Assembly (NCBI RefSeq): GCF_003173595.1 | Contig: NZ_QGNZ01000001.1 | Coordinates: forward strand, 62,001 to 126,000 | Direction of reading: 5' to 3' | DNA from: Pedobacter yonginensis | GTDB lineage: Bacteria; Bacteroidota; Bacteroidia; Sphingobacteriales; Sphingobacteriaceae | Length of the DNA: 64,000 nucleotides | Shown: piece by piece, positions 1 through 8,170 of the stretch | Numbering within the stretch: position 1 is the stretch's first letter | Layout: the number at the start of each line of letters is the position of its first letter | Translations under genes and position numbers: made by a program | The notes under the pieces: generated by a model | What the model was told of the DNA's origin: nothing | What the model saw: the letters and a program-made list of their open reading frames with translations, nothing else | Databases searched by the model: none

Positions 1-30
1 TAGAAAAGAATTAAAATTAAAACTTCACTT

Positions 31-492
31 ATGCTAGAGAAAGGCGCCAGCGCACCAGATTTTGAATTGAACGCAACACCGGATCAGAAGATAAAACTTT
101 CAGATTTTAAAGGGAAGAATATAATTCTAGCTTTTTATCCAGCAGACTGGAGCCCGGTATGTAGCGACCAAATGGCACTTTACAATGAAATGCTGAAATA
201 TTTTGGTAAATACGAAGCCCAGATTTTTGGAATTTCAGTAGATAGTGTTTGGTGTCACTTAGCGTTTACGCAAGATCGGAAACTTCATTTCCCATTGTTG
301 GCAGATTTTGAACCAAAAGGCGAAGTATCAAAAGCCTATGGCGTGTATGATGATGAAGTTGGTGAATGTAAAAGAGCACTTTTTGTAATTGATAGAGAGG
401 GGAAAATTGCTTGGAGCTACCTATCGCCAACAGCCGTTAACCCAGGCGCAGATGGTATTTTAGATGCCTTAGAAGAACTAAACAATAAATAA
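31..492 (+). CDS. Peroxiredoxin (AhpC/TSA, Bcp/AhpE-like)
   Basis: Thiol peroxidase of 153 residues that should reduce hydroperoxides in the cytoplasm. The peroxidatic cysteine is C44 in the family motif PxxxSxxC (P37-A-D-W-S-P-V-C44). A second cysteine, C75 in SVWCHLAF, could act as the resolving cysteine. There is no signal peptide and the length is normal for a 1-Cys or atypical 2-Cys enzyme. A DsbA-like thiol protein follows after 10 bases on the same strand, so the two probably form a redox operon. Assignment to the family is firm; the subfamily (Bcp versus AhpE) is not resolved. Confidence 0.9.
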   Translation: MLEKGASAPDFELNATPDQKIKLSDFKGKNIILAFYPADWSPVCSDQMALYNEMLKYFGKYEAQIFGISVDSVWCHLAFTQDRKLHFPLLADFEPKGEVSKAYGVYDDEVGECKRALFVIDREGKIAWSYLSPTAVNPGADGILDALEELNNK

Positions 493-502
493 ACCGTTTG
501 TT

Positions 503-1021
503 ATGAGTACGTTAAAACCCATAGTTTCCGAAATCGATCACATTCAGGGCAACAAGTCTGCATCAATAGAAATTGTAGAATTTGGAGATTACCAATGTCC
601 GTACTGTGGGGATGCTTACCCAATCGTTAAAGAAATTGAGGAAGCATTTGGAGATCAAATCCAATTTGTGTTTAGACATTTTCCTTTGCAAGAAGCCCAC
701 GAATTTGCATTCAAAGCCGCTTTAGCCGCTGAAGCGGCAGGCATGCAAGGCAAATTTTGGGAAATGCACGATGCCCTCTACGAAAATCAGTACCGCTTGG
801 CAAATGACTTATTTGATGAACTTGCAGAAACTCTTGGCTTAGATTTAGAAAAATTTACCGCTGATGTTAATTCTGATGAAGCAAGAGACAAAGTGGAAAA
901 CGATTTTGAAAGCGGCGTTCGCAGTGGTGTAAATGGCACTCCCTCGTTTTACGTAAACGGAACAAAGTTTGATGGTGGCGCAACAGATTTATATCAAATG
1001 CTTAAAGAGAGTGCCGAATAA
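503..1021 (+). CDS. DsbA-family thioredoxin-fold protein
   Basis: Protein of 172 residues with the active-site motif CPYC in FGDYQCPYCG, near residue 33, and a cis-proline loop near GVNGTPSFYVNG (about residues 142-153). This is the pattern of DsbA/FrnE/DSBA-like oxidoreductases. It has no signal peptide, so it is probably cytoplasmic and works in thiol redox exchange, perhaps with the peroxiredoxin 10 bases upstream. The helical insertion between the motif and the cis-proline is of normal size. The partner substrate is unknown. Confidence 0.88.
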   Translation: MSTLKPIVSEIDHIQGNKSASIEIVEFGDYQCPYCGDAYPIVKEIEEAFGDQIQFVFRHFPLQEAHEFAFKAALAAEAAGMQGKFWEMHDALYENQYRLANDLFDELAETLGLDLEKFTADVNSDEARDKVENDFESGVRSGVNGTPSFYVNGTKFDGGATDLYQMLKESAE

Positions 1022-1150
1022 TTTACCTTAAACACACATTCATTCTCTCAAACTAGAATTTGAGATAAATTGCTCCTAGACCTATTTTTCAAGTTAAAGT
1101 CAAAATTCTAGCTGATTCACAGTCTAAAGACACCAAAAAATGCGAAAAAA

Positions 1151-1264
1151 CCTCATGTACTATGAAATACATGAGGTATCAGATAAGGGTAACCGGAAAA
1201 CTAAAAAACTAATTATGAGTTTTTAGAATTTAACAAAACGGAAATCGCTTCTGGTGTTTTGTTA
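1151..1264. other. Hairpins in the dsbA-like to poxB gap
   Basis: The 397-base gap between 1021 and 1419 holds no gene but has two clear inverted repeats. The first is CCTCATGTA at 1151-1159 against TACATGAGG at 1168-1176, with an A-run on its left side, so it would be a T-tailed terminator only if read on the minus strand. The second is TAACAAAAC at 1231-1239 against GTTTTGTTA at 1256-1264, a perfect 9-base match with a 16-base spacer. Either could be a terminator or a protein site for the downstream oxidase gene. No function is assigned. Confidence 0.45.
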
Positions 1265-1418
1265 TCTCAAAGGTGCGTTTCATTTATGAAGTTTTAGTGA
1301 AGAAAACCTCATTTTCTATTTTGCTATTCCCACTTTGATATTCATCGAAACAATTCTGCCCCTCCTAGTATTTATATTATATCTTCTGGAAAGGAAGTTG
1401 AAATTTAATAATACTTTG

Positions 1419-3155
1419 ATGAGTAAAAATGTTGCAGAGCAATTGGTAGAAATGCTAATTGAAGTTGGTGTAAAAAGAATCTATGCGGTTACGGGCGATA
1501 GCCTGAATTATTTTAACGATGCGGTTAGGCGCAATGGCAAAATAAAATGGATTCATGTTCGGAATGAAGAAGCTGGCGCTTTTGCCGCTGCCGCCGAAGC
1601 AGAATTGGATGGAATTGCCTGTTGTGCTGGTAGTTGTGGGCCAGGACACGTGCACCTAATTAATGGTTTGTACGATGCCCACCGATCTCATGTACCGGTT
1701 ATAGCCATTGCTTCAACCATTCCAACTGGCGAGTTTGGTACAGATTTTTTTCAAGAAACCAATACCATTAAACTTTTCGACGATTGCAGTTACTACAATC
1801 AGGTGGCTACAACGGCAGAACAAGTTCCAAGAATGTTTCAAACTGCGGTTCAACATGCCGTACATAAAAAGGGAGTTGCTGTTTTTGGTTTACCAGGCGA
1901 TGTGGCTCAATTAGATGCTGTTGAAAGCGTAACTTCAATGCAACTCTTCAGGAATAAGCCAGTCATCCGTCCATCAGACGCAGAATTAAACGAACTATCT
2001 GCTTTATTGAATACCGAAAAGAAAATTATGCTTTATTGTGGCATTGGCGCCGCTCATGCCCATGATGAAGTTGTAGAACTTGCGGCAAAACTAAATGCAC
2101 CAATTGGATTTTCTTTTAGAGGGAAAATGAGCATTCAATACAATAATCCATTCGAAGTGGGCATGACAGGGCTTTTGGGGCAACCCTCTGGTTATCACGC
2201 TATGCATGAGGCGGATCTGATCGTGCTGCTGGGTACCGACTTTCCCTATGTCAACTTCATGCCCGATAAAAATAAAATTGTCCAGATTGATGAAAATCCA
2301 GAGCGTTTAGGTCGCAGAGCAAAATTGGCTATGGGCTTATGTGGCGATGTTGCCGATTCCATTAAAGTGCTTTTGCCTTTGTTGGATCAAAAAACAGATG
2401 ATCGATTTCTAAAATCGCAGTTAGAATTTTATAAAAAAGTAAAAGAAAACCAGCAGGTTTACGTAAAGGATCAGGGGACGGAGTATAACATTCAACCCGA
2501 ATTTGTAGCCGAAACCATTAACAGATTGGCTAAACAAGATGCAATATTTACCGTTGATACGGGCATGTGTTGCGTGTGGGGTGCTCGTTTTATAGACGGT
2601 ACCGGCGAACGCAAAATGTTGGGCTCATTTAATCATGGTTCTATGGCAAATGCAATGCCGATGGCCATAGGCGCATCTTTGGCGCATCCGCAAAGACAAG
2701 TGATTGCCCTGTGTGGTGATGGAGGTTTATCCATGTTATTGGGTGATTTAGCCACCATAAAACAATACAATCTGCCCATCAAGCTTATTCTTTTTAACAA
2801 CCGAGCCTTAGGAATGGTAAAGTTAGAGATGGAAGTTGACGGTTTGCCAGATAACGAAACCGATATGGTAAATCCTGATTTTGCGTTGGTTGCACAAGCA
2901 ATGGGATTTAAGGGTTTAACGGTCTCTAAACCCGAGGATGTAGAAACTGCAATTGCTCAGGCTTTCGCTGAAAATGGACCAGTGCTATTGAACATTATGA
3001 CTAACCCAAATGCGTTAGCAATGCCTCCAAAAATTGAATGGGCTCAAGTTAAGGGAATGGCAGAATCTATGACAAAATTAATGTTAGGCGGAAAAATGAC
3101 AGAAGTTTTTGATACCATCAAATCAAACTACAAACATTTGGGTGAGGTGCTATAA
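1419..3155 (+). CDS. poxB: Thiamine-diphosphate enzyme, pyruvate oxidase/dehydrogenase (PoxB-like)
   Basis: Enzyme of 578 residues when started at the ATG at 1419 (MSKNVAEQLVEML). This is the normal start for the family, and E. coli PoxB is of similar size. A TTG-started extension from 1335 adds an unrelated hydrophobic stretch and is rejected. The N-terminal ThDP domain has the conserved glutamate region VRNEEAGAFAAAAEAE; the C-terminal domain has the ThDP/Mg motif GDGG with the downstream NN (ALCGDGG to LFNN). The middle domain matches the FAD/nucleotide-binding family domain. Likely reaction: oxidative decarboxylation of pyruvate to acetate and CO2, feeding electrons to quinone. Related ThDP enzymes with other 2-oxoacid substrates cannot be excluded. 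Confidence 0.85.
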   Translation: MSKNVAEQLVEMLIEVGVKRIYAVTGDSLNYFNDAVRRNGKIKWIHVRNEEAGAFAAAAEAELDGIACCAGSCGPGHVHLINGLYDAHRSHVPVIAIASTIPTGEFGTDFFQETNTIKLFDDCSYYNQVATTAEQVPRMFQTAVQHAVHKKGVAVFGLPGDVAQLDAVESVTSMQLFRNKPVIRPSDAELNELSALLNTEKKIMLYCGIGAAHAHDEVVELAAKLNAPIGFSFRGKMSIQYNNPFEVGMTGLLGQPSGYHAMHEADLIVLLGTDFPYVNFMPDKNKIVQIDENPERLGRRAKLAMGLCGDVADSIKVLLPLLDQKTDDRFLKSQLEFYKKVKENQQVYVKDQGTEYNIQPEFVAETINRLAKQDAIFTVDTGMCCVWGARFIDGTGERKMLGSFNHGSMANAMPMAIGASLAHPQRQVIALCGDGGLSMLLGDLATIKQYNLPIKLILFNNRALGMVKLEMEVDGLPDNETDMVNPDFALVAQAMGFKGLTVSKPEDVETAIAQAFAENGPVLLNIMTNPNALAMPPKIEWAQVKGMAESMTKLMLGGKMTEVFDTIKSNYKHLGEVL

Positions 3156-3207
3156 GCCAAAACTATTAATGGCAAAGGATTGTGCTGCAAAGCACTGATA
3201 GTGATTA

Positions 3208-3892
3208 AGTTGGTCGAGAAATGTTTTCTTGACTGTTGAACTGTGGATTTGTAATCCATCTATTTTTAAAAAATGCGATGCCAGGATATATTACTTGTTT
3301 CGTGGAGACACGAACCAAGGCGGGGATTTTTACCCACCGGATTTCTTCAATCGCTATGCTAAATGTCAAGTTGGTCGAGAAATGTTTTCTCGACCGTTGA
3401 ACCGTGGATTTTTAATCCACATATTTTAACAGAAGCGATAGAAAGATATATTACTTGTTTCGTGGAGACACGAACCAAGGCGGGGATTTTTACCCACCGG
3501 ATTTCTTCAATCGCTATGTTGAATGTCAAGCTGGTCGAGAAATGTTTTCTCGACCGTTGAACTGTGGATTTTTAATCCATCTTTTTTAAAAAATGTGATT
3601 CCAGGATATATTACTTGTTTCGTGGAGACACGAACCAAGGCGGGGATTTTTTATCCATTGAATGTCTTCAATCTTACGTTGGTCGAGAAATGTTTTCGCA
3701 ACCGTTGAATTATAGATTTGTAATCCATCCTTTTTAAAAAATGTGATGCCAGGATATATTACTTGTTTCGTGGGGACACGAACCAAGGCGGGGATTTTTT
3801 ATCCATTGAATGTCTTCAATCTTACGTTGGTCGAGAAATGTTTTCTCGACCATTGAACTGTAGATTTGTAATCCACGTAAGTTTTACCATTT
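3208..3892. repeat. Tandem array of about 4.4 hairpin-rich units (148-160 bp each)
   Basis: Fills the gap between the convergent genes poxB and hppD. Units start at GTTGGTCGAG/GCTGGTCGAG near 3208, 3368, 3530, 3680 and 3827; the last is partial. Each full unit has three inverted repeats in the same order: GGTCGAGAAA-TGT-TTTCTCGACC; GTGGATT-TKT-AATCCAC; and a core hairpin TTCGTG-GAGA-CACGAA (loop GGGA in the fourth unit, both fitting GNRA). The hairpin cores begin at 3295, 3455, 3615 and 3763. Each core is followed by CAAGGCGGGGATTTTT. Some units differ by substitutions in a single arm, e.g. unit 1 has TTCTTGACT. Short open frames here merely repeat with the array and are not treated as genes. 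The same core recurs at 11.9-12.2 kb. Confidence 0.9.
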
Positions 3893-3932
3893 AACCATTA
3901 CAGCGGCATCGCGATTGAATAAGAAACTATAA

Positions 3933-5063
3933 TTATAAGTTGCCCCTTAGTTCCTGTTCACGCTCTAAAGATTCAAATAGGGCCTTAAAATTTCCTGCCC
4001 CAAAACTTTGTGCCCCTTTACGCTGAATAATTTCAAAAAATAAAGTTGGTCTATCTTCAACGGGCTTAGTAAATATTTGAAGCAAATAGCCTTCTTCGTC
4101 ACAATCAACTAAAATACCCAAACTTTCCAGCAACGAAATTTCTTCATCAATTTTTCCAACGCGCTGAGGCACCATGTCATAATAGGCTTCAGGTGGCGCA
4201 CTTAAAAATTCTACCCCGCGAGATTTCAATTCTTTAACCGTTTTAACAATATCTTTTGTAGCAACGGCAATGTGCTGAACACCTTCGCCTTCATAATATT
4301 CTAAATATTCTTCGATCTGCGATTTCTTCTTACCTTCTGCGGGTTCGTTAATCGGGAATTTAGAAAAGCCATTTCCATTGCTCATTACTTTGCTCATCAA
4401 GGCAGAATACTCTGTGTTGATCTGCTTATCATCAAATGAAAGGATATTTACAAAACCCATTACATCTTCATACCATTTCACAGCATCATTCATCCGATTC
4501 CAACCTACATTGCCCACACAATGATCGATGTACAACAAACCCGCATCTGTTGGATTGTAATCACTTACTAATGCTCTATAACCAGGCATAAAAGGACCTG
4601 TGTAATTTTTGCGCTCGATAAACATATGGATGGTTTCGCCGTAGGTGTAAATGCCACTCATTTTCACCTCACCATGTTCATCTGTTAAGGTTTGGGGTTC
4701 CATGTAAGATTTCGCGCCACGTTTGGTTGTTTCTTCATAAGCGCTGTAAGCATCATCTACCCAAAGGGCTAAAACTTTAACCCCATCACCATGTTTTTTA
4801 ACGTGTTCTGAAATGGGATGGTCTGATTTTAAAGCAGTTGTTAAAATTAAACGAATTTTCCCCTGTTGTAAAACATACGACGCACGATCTCTAACGCCAG
4901 TTTCTGGACCAGCATAAGCCAAACTTTGAAAACCAAAAGCCGTTTTATAATAATGTGCAGCCTGTTTCGCATTACCCACGTAAAATTCTATGTAGTCTGT
5001 TCCATTAATTGGCAGAAAATCTTGAGCTTTTGAGATTTTTTCTGCAAATGTTAGTGTTTCCAT
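3933..5063 (-). CDS. hppD: 4-hydroxyphenylpyruvate dioxygenase
   Basis: Fe(II) dioxygenase of 376 residues that converts 4-hydroxyphenylpyruvate to homogentisate in tyrosine degradation. Two vicinal-oxygen-chelate modules are visible. The iron ligands are likely H in YIDHCVGNVG, H in VQHIAVAT and E in LFFEIIQRKG, the last near the C-terminus as expected. I chose the METLTFAEK start at 5063 because the twelve codons before it in the open frame do not look like the family. It lies 71 bases downstream of hmgA on the same strand, so the two are probably co-transcribed. Confidence 0.96.
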   Translation of the reverse strand: METLTFAEKISKAQDFLPINGTDYIEFYVGNAKQAAHYYKTAFGFQSLAYAGPETGVRDRASYVLQQGKIRLILTTALKSDHPISEHVKKHGDGVKVLALWVDDAYSAYEETTKRGAKSYMEPQTLTDEHGEVKMSGIYTYGETIHMFIERKNYTGPFMPGYRALVSDYNPTDAGLLYIDHCVGNVGWNRMNDAVKWYEDVMGFVNILSFDDKQINTEYSALMSKVMSNGNGFSKFPINEPAEGKKKSQIEEYLEYYEGEGVQHIAVATKDIVKTVKELKSRGVEFLSAPPEAYYDMVPQRVGKIDEEISLLESLGILVDCDEEGYLLQIFTKPVEDRPTLFFEIIQRKGAQSFGAGNFKALFESLEREQELRGNL

Positions 5064-5134
5064 TTTTCTATATTTTAGGTTTACTGATCGGGATTCCATC
5101 AGTTGATGATTTTAATAGATTCAATAATAATGTG

Positions 5135-6301
5135 TTATTCAATATTAATTTGCCAACTTTTATGGTAGTTCTCATCTTCAATATCCAACGCATCTTGTGT
5201 AAGCATTAAGGGCTTAAAAGGGTCAATCATTACAGCCAATTCATCAGTTTTTTCTTTTCCGATTGATTTTTCTACCGTACCAGGGTGTGGCCCATGTGGG
5301 ATTCCTCCAGGATGAAGCGTAATTTGTCCTTTAACTACACTTTTGCGACTCATAAAATCACCATCAACATAATATAAAACTTCATCGCTATCCACATTGC
5401 TGTGGTTATATGGCGCAGGAATAGAATCAGGGTGATAATCGTACTTACGTGGAACAAAAGAACAAACTACAAAATTATGACCTTCAAAGGTTTGATGTAC
5501 GGGAGGGGGTTGGTGCAAGCGACCAGTTATGGGTTCAAAATCATGGATGGAGAAGGCGTAGGGATAATGGTAACCATCCCATCCAACATAATCAAAAGGG
5601 TGGGTGCCGTATGTATAAGGATAAATTAGTCCTTGTTTCTTGATTAAGACTTTGAAATCGCCATATTCATCGTGTGTTTGCAGGTTTTCGGGTAATCGCA
5701 AATCACGTTCACAATAGGGGGCGTGCTCCATTAATTGGCCAAATTGGTTCAAATATCTTTTTGGTGGCCTCAGCGGACTAAAGCTTTCAACAATAAAAAG
5801 TCTGTTGTTTTCGGTATCAAATTCCATCTGGTAAATTGTTCCCCTCGGGATAATCAGATAATCGCCATAAGAAAATTTAATCTCCCCGAAACCCGTTTTG
5901 AGTTTTCCTGATCCTTCATGAATAAAAATCATTTCATCTGCCTGACTATTTTTATAAAAATAATCGGTCATCGATTGTTTAGGTGCTGCTAAAACGATAT
6001 GTAAATCGCTATTCACCAGTACTGGTTTTCGGCTTTTTAGGAAATCATCTTCAGGTTTAATCTTAAAGCCAATTAAACTGGTGTGTTTCAAATGTTTCTC
6101 TCTAGCAATTTTGGGCTCAACACTGTAGGGTTCGCCCAAATGCTTAACAATTGTTGGTGGGTGGCAATGATAAACCAATGAATACAAGCTTGAAAAGCCT
6201 TCGGTAGATACCAATTCTTCTGCATAAAGTTTACCATCTGGTTTGCGGAAAACTGTATGACGTTTTGCAGGTATTTGCCCTAATTTATGGTAAATAGGCA
6301 T
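5135..6301 (-). CDS. hmgA: Homogentisate 1,2-dioxygenase
   Basis: Ring-cleaving Fe(II) dioxygenase of 388 residues that turns homogentisate into 4-maleylacetoacetate. It is a cupin-fold protein. The iron-binding region is visible in the C-terminal half around HPGGIPHGPHPGTVEKS, with the upstream EVLYYVDGDF stretch typical of the family. It is somewhat shorter than the proteobacterial and animal enzymes, as is usual in Bacteroidota. It is the upstream gene of the hmgA-hppD pair. No clear TAnnTTTG box was found in its upstream 80 bases. Confidence 0.93.
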   Translation of the reverse strand: MPIYHKLGQIPAKRHTVFRKPDGKLYAEELVSTEGFSSLYSLVYHCHPPTIVKHLGEPYSVEPKIAREKHLKHTSLIGFKIKPEDDFLKSRKPVLVNSDLHIVLAAPKQSMTDYFYKNSQADEMIFIHEGSGKLKTGFGEIKFSYGDYLIIPRGTIYQMEFDTENNRLFIVESFSPLRPPKRYLNQFGQLMEHAPYCERDLRLPENLQTHDEYGDFKVLIKKQGLIYPYTYGTHPFDYVGWDGYHYPYAFSIHDFEPITGRLHQPPPVHQTFEGHNFVVCSFVPRKYDYHPDSIPAPYNHSNVDSDEVLYYVDGDFMSRKSVVKGQITLHPGGIPHGPHPGTVEKSIGKEKTDELAVMIDPFKPLMLTQDALDIEDENYHKSWQINIE

Positions 6302-6384
6302 AACATATTTTAATTACGGTTAGAAAATTCTGAAGAATAAACAATCAAAACGTCAGTGCGTTTCAATTAAAAAGGAAAAGTAGT

Positions 6385-6486
6385 TTATAGAGAATATTGA
6401 GCCATGATGAGCTTGGACAGCATTTTATAGCGACGAGCGGCAATTGCGTCGTTTACTAAATTGATATGTAATGCTTTTAGAATCAT
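6385..6486 (-). CDS. Possible 33-residue peptide upstream of hmgA
   Basis: An ATG-started frame of 33 codons (begins MILKALHINL, ends MAQYSL) lies 83 bases upstream of hmgA in the same direction. It is basic with a coiled or helical look. I see no terminator or alternative hairpin between it and hmgA that would mark it as an attenuating leader. It may be a short gene, a regulatory leader or chance. Conservation in other genomes would decide. Confidence 0.25.
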   Translation of the reverse strand: MILKALHINLVNDAIAARRYKMLSKLIMAQYSL

Positions 6487-6508
6487 GGTTATAACGGCAC
6501 TAAATTAA

Positions 6509-6725
6509 GTATTTTATCGAGAAGATGAAATATTAATTATCAAGAATAGTCAACCAATTTCATTTGATGAGATTGAGGTGCTGATTGTACGACAAAGACT
6601 TGCATACAAAGGAAGCCAAAATTAAATCTAGACCATACTGTTTCAACCACCGTGAGGCTCTTATTTTTTTTGAAAAGCAGGCAGGGGCAGATTGCTATTT
6701 GCATGAACTAGCCAAATATTTTTAA
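6509..6725 (+). pseudogene. Possible decayed small gene in two frames
   Basis: Two overlapping plus-strand frames look protein-like but neither has a good start. The first (6509-6625) reads EDEILIIKNSQPISFDEIEV and the second (6585-6725) reads FNHREALIFFEKQAGADCYL, ending in HELAKYF before TAA at 6723. Joining them by one frameshift around 6575-6590 would give a protein of roughly 65-70 residues. I do not recognise the family. This is the main content of the 490-base gap 6302-6794. Confidence 0.3.
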
Positions 6726-6750
6726 CAACTCATGAATAACTAATTGACAC

Positions 6751-6789
6751 AAAGGAATTGGCCAAATCAATAACAGGCTAATTCCTTTA
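6751..6789. terminator. Hairpin, likely bidirectional terminator
   Basis: AAAGGAATT-g-GC at 6751 pairs with GC-t-AATTCCTTT ending at 6788, followed on the plus strand by a T-rich stretch. It lies just past the stop codon of the minus-strand gene at 6795 and downstream of the decayed plus-strand frame. Confidence 0.6.
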
Positions 6790-6794
6790 TTTAT

Positions 6795-7079
6795 TTAATG
6801 GCTGAAATTAGTAGTTAAGTCATTTCGATCGTATTTATTCTGACTTTCACAATCAATTGTATCTGGAATTACTTTTTTAACCGTAAAGTTTATGATATAT
6901 AAGCTATCAGCAGCCCTTATCGTATCTACGCCATGTAATGTTCTTGGGGTAACTGGTTGATACACTTCCTCATCATTTGATGTTGCAGATGATTTTTTAC
7001 GATCTTTTATCAAAATAACGATAAAAATAATTACGGGTATGGCAAGAAGAGTTGCCCATAAATAAAATTTATTCTTCAT
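6795..7079 (-). CDS. Small membrane-anchored protein, unknown function
   Basis: Protein of 94 residues with one N-terminal membrane segment (about residues 7-25) followed by RKK and a polar domain of about 65 residues, presumably periplasmic. It could equally be an uncleaved signal anchor. I do not recognise the family. It is isolated, with no operon partner on either side. Confidence 0.6.
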   Translation of the reverse strand: MKNKFYLWATLLAIPVIIFIVILIKDRKKSSATSNDEEVYQPVTPRTLHGVDTIRAADSLYIINFTVKKVIPDTIDCESQNKYDRNDLTTNFSH

Positions 7080-7647
7080 TAAAATGTTGCCCTCCCAGTT
7101 CCAAAAAAGGCTTTTTAAGTAAAGAAGCGTGGAACTGTAGTCTTATTCGCTCTTAAGGCCCCGCAAAAAGCCCATGCAACAAAAAAGTTCAGTCCACACG
7201 CTATAGCATGAGGCATTTAAACTTTATTCTTGTTGCTTGTATAATTTTGCGGATTTTAAGAGCAAGAATAAAAGCTAACGCTTCTATATCAATAAATAGT
7301 TTTACTAGATATGAATCATTTCATAATGATATTCAAACTCTAAAGCGGGATTTTTTAAAAATTCTCGATGTAGCAGTTATTGCTAATCGTGCGTAAAACT
7401 AATAATTCTGATCATCATTTAAACAAAAAAAAACAAAAAATCTAAAATTGAACTAAAATTGTAGGTATCACATATAACGCATTCGATATAAATTCATTTC
7501 AATCGAATTGAGATGTAGCTAAATTGGAAACATCTAACTTATCCGACCGTAAAACATTTAGTTCCAATTAGAATGTTTATAATTTGGATAGCCTAAATAA
7601 TAATTTAAAATTATCTTAGTTATATTTGACTATAATTAAGATCATCT
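7080..7647. other. 568-base gap without a convincing gene
   Basis: Contains an imperfect inverted repeat, GCGTGGAACTG at 7127-7137 against CAGTCCACACGC at 7190-7201, enclosing GC-richer sequence than its surroundings. This resembles an extragenic palindromic element. The rest (7400-7640) is strongly AT-rich and probably carries the promoter of the gene at 7648. A 62-codon frame at 7208-7396 is not supported. Confidence 0.4.
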
Positions 7648-8103
7648 ATGAAAATCTTTTTAACGCTCGTACTCACTCTCGGCCTTTTTTTTACTTCATT
7701 GGCACAAAATAAGGCGAAATACAAAATCAAGATTGTAGAAAAAAACGGCAACGTGAGTCGTGGAAATTTTTATGCTGCTGCAGATGATGGCTTAACTATC
7801 ATTAAAACCAGCCACGATACACTTAAGCTGAAGGCCGAAGACATTACCGCAATTTACATTTCTAGAAAAGGGTTAATTGGTCCGATGATGCTCGTTGGAG
7901 GTATCGCTTTTGTAGCCCTTTCTGCCACAAGTAATAATGCGTTAGAATCGGTAGTTGCATTGGTTGTAGGCATTCCCGTGGGTATGTCGGGAGGATTTCT
8001 TATTGGTCAACTCATTTCCAACAAAAAGTATTATAAGAAGCTAGAGGCGAAGGATTTTCCCTTGATAAAATCTAATTTACAACGTTATACACAGATAAAA
8101 TAA
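7648..8103 (+). CDS. Exported hypothetical protein with two membrane segments
   Basis: Protein of 151 residues. It begins with a signal peptide (hydrophobic to about residue 17, then SLAQ). Next comes a short beta-rich domain with a GxVSRGxF-like start, about residues 25-70. Two glycine-rich hydrophobic stretches follow (about 78-95 and 100-125). The first half resembles small Bacteroidota periplasmic domains that follow the phrase 'KxxxGxVxxGxLxxxxDxxL', but I cannot name a family. It stands 68 bases before the fumarylacetoacetase-family gene and may share its transcript. Confidence 0.6.
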   Translation: MKIFLTLVLTLGLFFTSLAQNKAKYKIKIVEKNGNVSRGNFYAAADDGLTIIKTSHDTLKLKAEDITAIYISRKGLIGPMMLVGGIAFVALSATSNNALESVVALVVGIPVGMSGGFLIGQLISNKKYYKKLEAKDFPLIKSNLQRYTQIK

Positions 8104-8170
8104 ATCGTTTGGCTACCCAAATCATAACGGTAAATTATTAGCTTTACCGCGTATTTTAACCAAATTATGT

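Noticed and set aside
1335..1418. TTG-started 28-residue extension of the pyruvate oxidase
   Set aside because: Family members start at the ATG at 1419; the extension is hydrophobic and not part of the fold.
3229..3786. Several open frames of 61-66 codons in the 3.2-3.9 kb array, on both strands
   Set aside because: They share words only because the DNA repeats; there is no start or family support, and frame and length change from unit to unit.
3208..3892. CRISPR array
   Set aside because: Units are contiguous and about 150 bp with internal hairpins. There are no short repeats alternating with unique spacers, and no cas genes nearby.
7094..7105. 12-base word CCCAGTTCCAAA also found at 31336-31347, each near a minus-strand start
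   Set aside because: In 64 kb, dozens of chance 12-base matches are expected; no further similarity was found around them.
7208..7396. 62-codon frame in the 7.1-7.6 kb gap
   Set aside because: The hydrophobic first part does not look like a genuine signal or membrane protein, and there is no family, partner or promoter support. Kept only as a chance frame.
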